Assembly (NCBI RefSeq): GCF_013408245.1
Contig: NZ_JACBYS010000001.1
Span: forward strand, 2,170,001 to 2,234,000
Source: Duganella sp. 1224
GTDB lineage: Bacteria; Pseudomonadota; Gammaproteobacteria; Burkholderiales; Burkholderiaceae_D
Direction: 5' to 3'
Length of the DNA: 64,000 nucleotides
Below the pieces are notes generated by a model. The model worked only from the letters and a program-made list of their open reading frames with translations, made no database searches and had not been told where the DNA came from. The position numbers and the translations under genes were made by a program. Every line of letters begins with the position of its first letter. The stretch's first letter is position 1. Below are positions 31,368 through 38,926 of this stretch, in pieces.

Positions 31368-31389
31368 GCCTCCTTCGGGAGGCTTTTTT
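31368..31389 (+). terminator. Terminator after tRNA-Leu copy 4
   Basis: GCCTCC-ttcg-GGAGGC with T6, a stable UUCG tetraloop. It also serves the convergent minus-strand qorB-like gene, whose stop is at 31401. Confidence 0.88.
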
Positions 31390-31400
31390 GTTTTCGCGAC

Positions 31401-32252
31401 TTAGTTGAGCGCCGCCCGCACCGCAGCGGCCAGCGTGACGGTCGGACGGCCGATCAGTTGGCTCAATGCGCGGCGGTCGTCGAACAGCGCGCCTTTTGCG
31501 GCCTGGGCGTCGGCGTCGGCGATCAGCTCGGCCAGCGGCTTGGGCAGGCCGACGTTCACCAGCAGTTCAGCATATTCCTGTTGTGCCAGGTTGTGGAACG
31601 GGATCGGCTTGCCGGTCTGGCGCGACACTTCAGCGGCGAGCTCGGCGAGCGTGAAGGCGGTGTCGCCCGCCAGTTCATACACCTGCTGCTTCGGCCCCTC
31701 GCCGGCCAGCACCACGGCGGCGGCCGCGGCATAGTCGGCGCGCGCGGCGGCGGCGATGCGGCCCTCGCCGGCGCCACCGGCCAGCGCGCCGTGCGCCACC
31801 GCGCCGCCCAGGCTGACGGTATAGTTTTCCACGTACCAGCCGTTGCGCAGCAAGCTGTAGGGCAGACCCGAGGCGCGCACCGCGTCCTCGGTGGCGCGGT
31901 GCTCGGCGGCCAGGCCCAGCGTCGAGCGGTCGGCGTGCAGCACGCTGGTGTAGGCCAGCAGCCCCACCTTGGCGCGCGCGGCGGCGTCGATCACGTTGCG
32001 GTGTTGCGGCACCCGGTTGCCGAGGTCGTTCGACGAAATCAGCAGCACCTTGCTGGCGCCCTCGAAGGCGGCGTCCAGCGCGGCCGGATCGGTGTAGTCG
32101 GCATGGCGCACCAGCACGCCCTGATCGGCCAGGTCGGCCACCTTGCCCGGATCGCGCACGGCGGCGACAATGCGCTCGGCCGGCACGCGCTGGAGCAGTT
32201 CAGCAATCACCAGGCGGCCCAGTTGGCCGCTTGCAGCAGTCACGATAATCAT
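31401..32252 (-). CDS. NAD(P)H quinone oxidoreductase, QorB (YtfG)-like
   Basis: 283 residues, atypical SDR (NmrA-like) starting MIIVTAASGQLGRLVIAELL with the nucleotide-binding GxxGxxG variant. Later motifs ISSNDLGNRVPQHRNVIDAA and YSLLRNGWYVENY match E. coli QorB (YtfG), a quinone reductase. Divergently transcribed from an HxlR regulator across a 93-bp region containing an inverted repeat, as is qorB/qorR in E. coli. Frames extending to 32885 are not supported. Confidence 0.88.
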   Translation of the reverse strand: MIIVTAASGQLGRLVIAELLQRVPAERIVAAVRDPGKVADLADQGVLVRHADYTDPAALDAAFEGASKVLLISSNDLGNRVPQHRNVIDAAARAKVGLLAYTSVLHADRSTLGLAAEHRATEDAVRASGLPYSLLRNGWYVENYTVSLGGAVAHGALAGGAGEGRIAAAARADYAAAAAVVLAGEGPKQQVYELAGDTAFTLAELAAEVSRQTGKPIPFHNLAQQEYAELLVNVGLPKPLAELIADADAQAAKGALFDDRRALSQLIGRPTVTLAAAVRAALN

Positions 32253-32296
32253 CCGTTTTCTCCTAAAAATGTGGATGGGCGGATCATATCGTCTAT

Positions 32297-32313
32297 ACTT
32301 ACGAAATGTAAGT
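32297..32313 (+). promoter_or_regulatory. Operator for the HxlR regulator (inferred)
   Basis: Perfect inverted repeat ACTTAC-gaaat-GTAAGT in the divergent region, followed by a second GTAAGTAC at 32326-32333. The half-site GTAAGTAC is repeated, typical of HxlR/QorR binding. Confidence 0.55.
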
Positions 32314-32345
32314 ACGTACATTTTGGTAAGTACCAAGGAGCTCTG

Positions 32346-32756
32346 ATGACCGCCAAATCCCTGCGCAAGACCATTCAACAGCAAACCCAGGACCCCCAGC
32401 GCGCCCAGGTCATGGTGGCCGACTGCCCGTCGCGCGCCGTGCTCGGCCACATCACCAGCCGCTGGGGCGTGCTGGTGCTGGTGATGCTGCTGGAACGCAC
32501 CCACCGCTTCAGCGAGCTGCGCCGCGCGGTCGGCGGCGTCAGCGAGAAAATGCTGGCGCAAACGCTGGACGCCCTCGCCTACGACGGCCTGGTGCTGCGC
32601 GTGGCCCGCCAGGTGGTGCCGCCGCACGTGGAGTACAGCCTGACGCCGCTGGGCCGCGCGGCCGCCGAACGGCTGGAGGTGCTGGTCGACTGGATCGAGG
32701 AAAATTTTCCGCTGATTAAGCAGGCGCAGGACGCTGCCGCGCTGCAAGCCGCCTGA
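32346..32756 (+). CDS. HxlR family transcriptional regulator (QorR/YtfH-like)
   Basis: 136 residues: winged-helix with VLGHITSRWGVLVLVMLL and HRFSELRRAVGGVSEKML, then wing EYSLTPLGR. Aldehyde/quinone-sensing HxlR proteins have this length. A Cys in MVADCPSRA precedes the DNA-binding domain and is the usual redox-sensing residue of QorR-like proteins. AAGGAG at 32334-32339 is about seven bases before ATG 32346. Confidence 0.92.
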   Translation: MTAKSLRKTIQQQTQDPQRAQVMVADCPSRAVLGHITSRWGVLVLVMLLERTHRFSELRRAVGGVSEKMLAQTLDALAYDGLVLRVARQVVPPHVEYSLTPLGRAAAERLEVLVDWIEENFPLIKQAQDAAALQAA

Positions 32757-32826
32757 CACCGCCCACGCCAGGCCATCTTGTAATACACTGAGCCCACGCC
32801 GCCCTGCGGAGCCGCACCACCCAGAC

Positions 32827-35037
32827 ATGATGCCGCCGTTCTCAGCCGACCAGCCGCACACCATCCTCATCGCCGCCAGCACCACCTATGACACTGGCGC
32901 GCTGCAGCGCATGCTGGCGCGGCACCCGCTGGAGGTGCGGGCGGTGCAGCGCGGCGACGAAGCCCTGGCCGCCGTGCGCGGCGGCCGCGTGGCGCTGGCG
33001 CTGCTGGACGTGGCGCTGGCCGGCAGCGCCAGCATGGAGCTGTGTCCGCGCCTGCAGCAGGCCAGCCAGACGCCGCTGCCGGTGTTCCTGCTGTCCGCCC
33101 GTCCCAGCAACGACGAGCGCGAGCGCGCCCACCAGGCCGGTGCGGCCGCCTACCTGCCGCTCAACTTCAGCCCGGAAGACCTGGCCGAGAAAATCCTGCT
33201 GCACCTGCAACTGATCGTGCCGGCGCCGGTGCTGGCCGGCATGCCGACCATGGCCACGCTGGAGGTCAACTACCACACCATGCTGTCCGGCTCGCCGGAC
33301 GCCATCCTGCTGATGCAGCGCGGCAGCTGGCGCATCCTCGACGTCAACCTGCGCGCGCGCCAGCTGTTCGGCATGACCGAAACCGAGCTGATCCAGACCG
33401 ACCTGCTGGCGCTGTGCCCGCCCGTGCAGCCGGACGGCCAGCCCAGCGCCCAGATGTTTGCCGCCAGCGTCGAACAGATCATGGCCGGCGACACCCAGAT
33501 GTTCGAGCTGGACCTGCTGCACGCCTCCGGCCGCGCCATCGCCTGCGAGCTGCGCATGGTGCCGCTGACCACCGCCGAACACCGGCTGATGCACGCGCGC
33601 ATCGTTGACGTCACGCCGCGCAAGCTGGCCGCCGCCCTGCGCGACGGCAAGAACGAGCTGCTGGAGATGATCGCCAGCGGCGCGCCGCTGGCCGACACGC
33701 TGGACAAGCTGGTGCGCATGATCGAAGCCCAGCTCGACGGCGGGCACTGCACCGTCATGCTGCTCAATCCGGACGGCGTGACGGTCCACAGCGCCGCCGG
33801 CCCCAGCATGCCGCCCGACTACCTGGCCGCGCTCAACGGCCTGCCGATCGGCCCGGCGGCCGGCTCCTGCGGCACCGCCATGTTCCGCAAGCAGACCGTG
33901 ATCGTCAGCGACATCCTCAACGATCCGCTGTGGGCGCCCTACCGCAACGCCGCCGCCCACTACGGCCTGCGCGCCTGCTGGTCGATGCCCATCCTGCTCG
34001 ACCGCGACACCGTGCTGGGCTCGTTCGCCATGTACTACCGCGAGGTGCGCGCGCCGAACGACGACGACCGCCGCCTGATCCAGACCGCCACCCACCTGGC
34101 CGGCATTGCCATCGCCCGCACCCGGCGCGAGGAGGAACTGCAGCGCCACCGCGAGCACCTGGAAGACCTGGTGGCGGCGCGCACCGCCGAACTGCGCCAG
34201 GCCAAGGAGGACGCCGAGCACGTCAACGAGGAACTGAGCACCGCGCTGGACAACCTCAGCATGACGCAGGAGGAACTGGTGCGGCGCGACAAGCTGGCCG
34301 CGCTGGGCGCGCTGGTGGCCGGCGTCGCGCACGAGCTGAACACGCCCATCGGCAACAGCCTGACCCTGGCCAGCAGCATGAGCGAACGCACCGCCGCGCT
34401 GCGCCGCGACCTCGACAACGGCCTGCGCAAGTCGGCGCTGGCCGCCTACCTGGACGAAGCGTCCGGCGCCGACGAGGTGCTGCTGCGCAACCTCAACCGC
34501 GCCGCCGCGCTGGTCGACAGCTTCAAGCGCATCGCCGTGGACGGCGGCAACCGCCAGCGCGGCCGGTTCGTGCTGGGCGACGTGCTGCCCGAACTGATGC
34601 AGGCGGTCCAGGGCGAGCTGCGCCAGCGCGAACTGGCGCTGATCGAGGACATCGACCACTGGCTGGAAATGGACAGCTACCCGGGCCTGCTGATCCAGGC
34701 GCTGCGCCACCTGATCGACAACAGCCTGCTGCACGGCTTTGGCGGCCGCGGCCAGCTCAAGGGCCAGGGCAGCATCACGCTGTCCGCGCACGACAGCGGC
34801 AATGGCGAAATCGCCATCCACCTGAGCGATACCGGCGTCGGCATCGCCCCTGAAATCTTGCCAAAGATTTACGATCCATTCTTCACGACACGCATGGGCG
34901 CCGGCGGCTCCGGCCTTGGTTTGTATATAACACACAACATCGTCACCGGCGTGCTGGGCGGCCGGATCGACGCTGCCAGCGCGCCGGGCCAAGGCGCCAG
35001 CTTCATGCTGCGGCTGCCGAAGGTGGCGCCGCTGTAG
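32827..35037 (+). CDS. Sensor kinase: pseudo-receiver-PAS-GAF-HisKA-HATPase
   Basis: 736 residues, no transmembrane helices. The N-terminal receiver (about 13-130) keeps an Asp in LALLDVAL but its acidic pocket is replaced by IAAS, so it is probably not phosphorylated normally. PAS about 150-270, GAF about 280-430 (HCTVMLLNPDGVTVH), a coiled coil, then HisKA (GVAHELNTPIGN) and HATPase (RHLIDNSLLHGF, GSGLGLYITHN). The HK type with NTPIGN is like NtrY/PAS-kinases without cognate receiver. The diguanylate cyclase 96 bp downstream could be a partner. Confidence 0.87.
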   Translation: MMPPFSADQPHTILIAASTTYDTGALQRMLARHPLEVRAVQRGDEALAAVRGGRVALALLDVALAGSASMELCPRLQQASQTPLPVFLLSARPSNDERERAHQAGAAAYLPLNFSPEDLAEKILLHLQLIVPAPVLAGMPTMATLEVNYHTMLSGSPDAILLMQRGSWRILDVNLRARQLFGMTETELIQTDLLALCPPVQPDGQPSAQMFAASVEQIMAGDTQMFELDLLHASGRAIACELRMVPLTTAEHRLMHARIVDVTPRKLAAALRDGKNELLEMIASGAPLADTLDKLVRMIEAQLDGGHCTVMLLNPDGVTVHSAAGPSMPPDYLAALNGLPIGPAAGSCGTAMFRKQTVIVSDILNDPLWAPYRNAAAHYGLRACWSMPILLDRDTVLGSFAMYYREVRAPNDDDRRLIQTATHLAGIAIARTRREEELQRHREHLEDLVAARTAELRQAKEDAEHVNEELSTALDNLSMTQEELVRRDKLAALGALVAGVAHELNTPIGNSLTLASSMSERTAALRRDLDNGLRKSALAAYLDEASGADEVLLRNLNRAAALVDSFKRIAVDGGNRQRGRFVLGDVLPELMQAVQGELRQRELALIEDIDHWLEMDSYPGLLIQALRHLIDNSLLHGFGGRGQLKGQGSITLSAHDSGNGEIAIHLSDTGVGIAPEILPKIYDPFFTTRMGAGGSGLGLYITHNIVTGVLGGRIDAASAPGQGASFMLRLPKVAPL

Positions 35038-35133
35038 GCCGCATCAAGTTTTTTCCGCCTCGCAATTGTTGCAGTCGTATAATTCACGCTAGCAGACCGG
35101 CAAGCAGCCGGCCGCACGCGGAGACCTGCAGCC

Positions 35134-36291
35134 ATGCCACCAACGCCTGTTCCGTCCAGGACAATCAAAGTCGCGCCCCTGAAGTGCGAGTTTTGTGACG
35201 CCTCAACAGAACATGACTTCCTGCGCCACCATCTGGCCACCACCCAGGCGCAGCTGCGCGTCACCTTCCTGTTCTGCGCGCTGTTTTACCTGTGCTTCGC
35301 CCTCACCGACCTGATCTGGGTCGGCTACGAGTTCAAGACCTGCCTGCTGGTGGGCGCGCGCATCGCCGTGGCGGCCACGGTGCTGGCCTGCCTGGGACTG
35401 CTCAAGCGGCGGCCGGCGTCCATCCCCGTCACGCGGGTGGCCGCCAACATCGTCGAGGTGGCTGGCGCGGCCGGCTTCCTGCTGATCGCCGCGCTGCGGC
35501 CAAGCGAATTCTCGCTGCACGCGATCTCGATGTCGATCGTCATCATCGTCATCTACATCTACATCCCCAACCGGCTGCTGTACGCGGCGGCCATCGCGGC
35601 GGCGGCCACCGCGCTGTTCATCGCGCTGGCGTGGGGCCTGGGCGGCGTGCACGGCATGGAACTGGGCACGATGGCGGCGCTGCTAACGCTGTGCAACCTG
35701 TTCTGCTACGTGGCCGCGCGCCGCTACGAAATGCTGTCGCGCGAGGAATACAGCGCGCAGATGGTGCTGAAAAACCTGTCGGTGCGCGACCCGCTGACCG
35801 GCTGCTACAACCGCCGCCACCTGCACGAGCAGCTGCTGGAAACGGAAATCTCGCGCGCCCAGCGCTACCGCCTGAGCCTGACCGTCATCATGTGCGACCT
35901 CGACCACTTCAAGGCGGTCAACGACACCTACGGCCACTACGGCGGCGACGCCGTGCTGCAGCGCTTCGCCGCCCTGCTGCAATCGATGACGCGCGACAGC
36001 ATCGACAGCGTGGTGCGCTACGGCGGCGAGGAATTCCTGCTGATCCTGCCGGAAACCGACCTGGCCGGCGGCGAACTGTTGGCCGAGCGCCTGCGCGCCT
36101 CGCTGGCCGCCACGCCGGTCGCGCACGAAGGCCAGCAGATCGCCGTGACGGCCAGCTTTGGCGTGGCCAGCGTGGATTTCGCCAGCTCGGCGCACAACGC
36201 CCACGTCAACATGATCGCGGCCGCCGACGATTTGTTGTACGCTGCCAAAAACAGCGGCCGCAACCGCGTCTGCGCGCAACAACTGGTATAA
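35134..36291 (+). CDS. Diguanylate cyclase with membrane sensor
   Basis: Makes c-di-GMP from 2 GTP. 385 residues with about six transmembrane helices (about 43-65, 72-92, 105-123, 128-145, 150-172, 178-196). GGDEF domain about 215-380: DPLTGCYNRRHL, DLDHFKAVNDTYGH, active-site RYGGEEF (297-301) and GVAS near the end. The I-site position five residues before the motif reads DSID, lacking the Arg of RxxD, so product inhibition may be absent. An N-terminal CEFCDA Cys pair is of unknown use. Confidence 0.92.
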   Translation: MPPTPVPSRTIKVAPLKCEFCDASTEHDFLRHHLATTQAQLRVTFLFCALFYLCFALTDLIWVGYEFKTCLLVGARIAVAATVLACLGLLKRRPASIPVTRVAANIVEVAGAAGFLLIAALRPSEFSLHAISMSIVIIVIYIYIPNRLLYAAAIAAAATALFIALAWGLGGVHGMELGTMAALLTLCNLFCYVAARRYEMLSREEYSAQMVLKNLSVRDPLTGCYNRRHLHEQLLETEISRAQRYRLSLTVIMCDLDHFKAVNDTYGHYGGDAVLQRFAALLQSMTRDSIDSVVRYGGEEFLLILPETDLAGGELLAERLRASLAATPVAHEGQQIAVTASFGVASVDFASSAHNAHVNMIAAADDLLYAAKNSGRNRVCAQQLV

Positions 36292-36294
36292 CCG

Positions 36295-36498
36295 ATGAAG
36301 ATCATCCAACCCTCGCTGCTGCTGGTCCTGGCGCTGTGCTGCGCCAGCCTGGCGGCCGGGCCGGCGCCATGGTGGCAGTGGCGCAGCAAGCTCGACGGCA
36401 CGCTGGCGTGCTCGCAAACGCCGCTGGGCAACGGCTGGGAAAAAGCCTACGGCCCGTTCCGCGACGCCCGTTGCGAAAAGCCAATTGTTACTAGATAA
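36295..36498 (+). CDS. Small exported protein, unknown
   Basis: 67 residues: signal peptide (LLLVLALCCASLAAG) then a short mature peptide with Trp-rich WWQWRSKLDG and two Cys (LACSQT, DARCEK), likely a disulfide. It starts three bases after the diguanylate cyclase stop. No family recognised; its close spacing suggests cotranscription. Confidence 0.6.
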   Translation: MKIIQPSLLLVLALCCASLAAGPAPWWQWRSKLDGTLACSQTPLGNGWEKAYGPFRDARCEKPIVTR

Positions 36499-36570
36499 TA
36501 AACTCACAATAAGACGGTGGAACCGGAATCGCTGCACGCTGCATCCCTACATACCTGATGAGGAGACTGT

Positions 36571-37116
36571 ATGTTTACGAATCCCGAGCAATTTGCCAAC
36601 GCCACCAAGGCGCTGTTTGAATTCCAGCTTGAAACCTTCAACACCTTGACCAGCAAGACCGTGCAGGGCGTCGAGCAGGTAATCGCGCTCAACCTGTCGA
36701 CCGCCAAGTCGCAGCTGGAAGGCGGCCTGGCCGCCGGCAAGGAAATCAGCGCGGCGGCCGACGCCAAGGCCGCCATCAAGGCCGCCGCCGACAAGATCCA
36801 GCCGGGCGTGGCCAGCGCGGCCGCCTACAACCAGCAACTGGGCGACATCATCGCCGAGATCCGCGAGGAATTCACGCGCGCGGCGGACGCCCACATGGCC
36901 GAGGCCAAGAACAACCTGAGCGCGCTGATCCACGACGTCACCAAAAACGTCCGTCCCGGCTCGGAAAACGCGGTGCAGATCGTCAAGACCGCGATCGACA
37001 ACGCCTTCGCCGGCTACGAGCAAGTGACCAAGGCCACCAAGCAGGCGGTGCAGGCGGTAGAAAGCGAAATCGCCAAAGCCAACGCCCTGGTCGCCCAATC
37101 AGCCAACAAGCCATAA
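36571..37116 (+). CDS. phaP: Phasin family protein (PHA granule-associated)
   Basis: 181 residues, all helical, Ala/Lys rich. MFTNPEQFANATKALFEFQLETFN is characteristic of betaproteobacterial phasins, which coat polyhydroxyalkanoate granules. GAGGAGAC precedes ATG 36571. It stands alone and ends at the large palindrome at 37121. Confidence 0.93.
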   Translation: MFTNPEQFANATKALFEFQLETFNTLTSKTVQGVEQVIALNLSTAKSQLEGGLAAGKEISAAADAKAAIKAAADKIQPGVASAAAYNQQLGDIIAEIREEFTRAADAHMAEAKNNLSALIHDVTKNVRPGSENAVQIVKTAIDNAFAGYEQVTKATKQAVQAVESEIAKANALVAQSANKP

Positions 37117-37120
37117 ACTC

Positions 37121-37206
37121 CGGGGTCAGGTCCTCCATTTATACACGAGCTGTGCCGTAGGCGTGCCTACGGCACAGCTCGTGTATAAATGGGGGACCTG
37201 ACCCCG
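37121..37206. repeat. Large palindrome (42-bp arms), second copy of the element
   Basis: Arms 37121-37162 and 37165-37206 pair with one mismatch (tcctcc/tccccc), 2-nt loop. The outer ~26 bp (GGGGTCAGGTCCTCCATTT, TACACG) equal those of the 23334 palindrome; only the inner part differs (agctgtgccgtaggc vs gcctctgccgtagc). It begins four bases after the phasin stop. Confidence 0.9.
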
Positions 37207-37285
37207 AATTTTTTACTGGGCAAGCGGGGCGTAACGCGATACACTGTATAAAAATACAGTTAATCGCCGTTCGTTCCCCGCTGCA

Positions 37286-38926
37286 ATGATCAAAGTTCTG
37301 GAAAATCCGTTCTATTACCTGGAGAATTTTCACCAGGTGCTGGCGTGGATCGGCGAACGCTACGACGATCTGCTGAACGCCGACGAACGCGACTTTCTGG
37401 CCACCTTTCCCACCCTGCCGCAATCCTCGCGCGCGCTATTCGTGCGCATGGTGATGCGCAAGGGCACGGTGTTTCGTGCCAGTAAGCTGGTGTACGCGGA
37501 AATCGGCAGCACCCACGAGGCGGCCCGGCCGCTGGCCAACGCCGGCCTGATCGAGGAAGACCCTCAGCTGGAGCTGGATGCGCTGTTCGACCTGCTGCAA
37601 AAGCCGGAAATCGTCAAGGTGTTCCAGCTTGGCGCGCACGTCAAGCACCTGCGCAAGGCCGACCAGCTGGAGGCGTTGCGCGCGCAGTACGACAGCGCGC
37701 ACCGCTTCTCCGCCTGGTACGCCAATTCCGGCGACCACGTCTACCGCAATCTGACCCAGGACCTGTGCGACCGCCTGCGCCTGATTTTCTTCGGCAACTA
37801 CCACCAGGACTGGACCGAGTTCGTGCTGTCCGACCTCGGCATCTACCAGTACGAGAAGGTGGAGTTCTCGCCGGCCGCGCGCGGCTTCCGCAGCCGCCGC
37901 GACATCGACGATTTCCTCGCCATCCACCAGTGCCACGAACGCTTTGCCGAGGGCGAGGACCTTGCCGCCGTCATCGCCGACCTGCCGGTGTGCGCGCAGG
38001 ATAACGAATGGCTGCGCAGCCGCCGCAACAAGCTGCTGTTCACCATCGCCCAGCACGTGGAAAAGCTGGCCGACTGGCCGGCCGCCCACGCGCTGTACGC
38101 CGATTGCGATTATCCCGGCGCCCGCGCCCGCGCCATCCGCGTGCTGGAGAAAGACCAGCAGCCGCGCGCGGCCTTCGACCTGCTGCAGGCCGCGCTGCTG
38201 GCGCCCGAGAGCGAGGCCGAGCGCCAGCAGTTGCTGCGCATGGCGCCGCGCCTGGCGCGCAAGCTGGGCCACGCCAAGCCGCCGCCGGTGGCGCTGGCGC
38301 AGGCCGCGCGCATCGACCTCAGCCTGCCGCCGCCGCAGGAAGCCAGCTACGTGGAATTCGTCGTGCGCGACCACCTGAACCGCGACGACGCGCCGGTGTT
38401 CTATGTCGAGAATTCGCTGATGAACTCGCTGTTCGGCCTGCTGTGCTGGGACGCGGTGTTTTCACCGATCCCCGGCGCGTTCTTCCATCCGTACCATCGC
38501 GGTCCGGCCGACCTGCACAGCGCCGATTTCCAGCGCCGCCGCGCGCCGCAGTTCAGCGATGCGCTGGCGCAGCTGGACGGCGACCAGTACCGCGCCACCA
38601 TCCGCGCCAATTACGCCGCCAAGTACGGCATCCAGTCGCCCTTCCTGTACTGGGAGGCGCTCGACGAGGCCTTGCTCGACCTGGCGCTGGACTGCATCCC
38701 GCCGCGGCACCTGAAACGCGCCTTCGAGCGCATCCTGCTGGACATCAAGGCCAACCGCAGCGGCTTCCCGGACCTGATCCAGTTCTGGCCGGCCGAGCGC
38801 CGCTACAACATGATCGAGGTCAAGGGTCCCGGCGACCGCCTGCAGGACAACCAGCTGCGCTGGATCGAATACTGCGCGGCGCACGAGATGCCGGTCTCGG
38901 TCTGCTACCTGCAATGGGCGGCATGA
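37286..38926 (+). CDS. FAN1-like nuclease (VRR-NUC domain)
   Basis: 546 residues. The C-terminal VRR-NUC domain has the D...ExK nuclease signature: GFPDLIQFW and NMIEVKGPGDRLQDNQLRW (about 490-525). The N-terminal region is helical with SAP/TPR-like spacing, as in FAN1, which cuts DNA at interstrand crosslinks. It overlaps the helicase start (ATGA at 38923-38926), strongly implying coupled expression and shared function in DNA repair. Confidence 0.9.
   Translation: MIKVLENPFYYLENFHQVLAWIGERYDDLLNADERDFLATFPTLPQSSRALFVRMVMRKGTVFRASKLVYAEIGSTHEAARPLANAGLIEEDPQLELDALFDLLQKPEIVKVFQLGAHVKHLRKADQLEALRAQYDSAHRFSAWYANSGDHVYRNLTQDLCDRLRLIFFGNYHQDWTEFVLSDLGIYQYEKVEFSPAARGFRSRRDIDDFLAIHQCHERFAEGEDLAAVIADLPVCAQDNEWLRSRRNKLLFTIAQHVEKLADWPAAHALYADCDYPGARARAIRVLEKDQQPRAAFDLLQAALLAPESEAERQQLLRMAPRLARKLGHAKPPPVALAQAARIDLSLPPPQEASYVEFVVRDHLNRDDAPVFYVENSLMNSLFGLLCWDAVFSPIPGAFFHPYHRGPADLHSADFQRRRAPQFSDALAQLDGDQYRATIRANYAAKYGIQSPFLYWEALDEALLDLALDCIPPRHLKRAFERILLDIKANRSGFPDLIQFWPAERRYNMIEVKGPGDRLQDNQLRWIEYCAAHEMPVSVCYLQWAA

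Noticed and set aside
38008..38922. N-terminal extension of the helicase gene
   Set aside because: Overlaps the FAN1-like gene in another frame; composition is Arg/Ala-rich shadow. ATG 38923 in the ATGA overlap is the true start.
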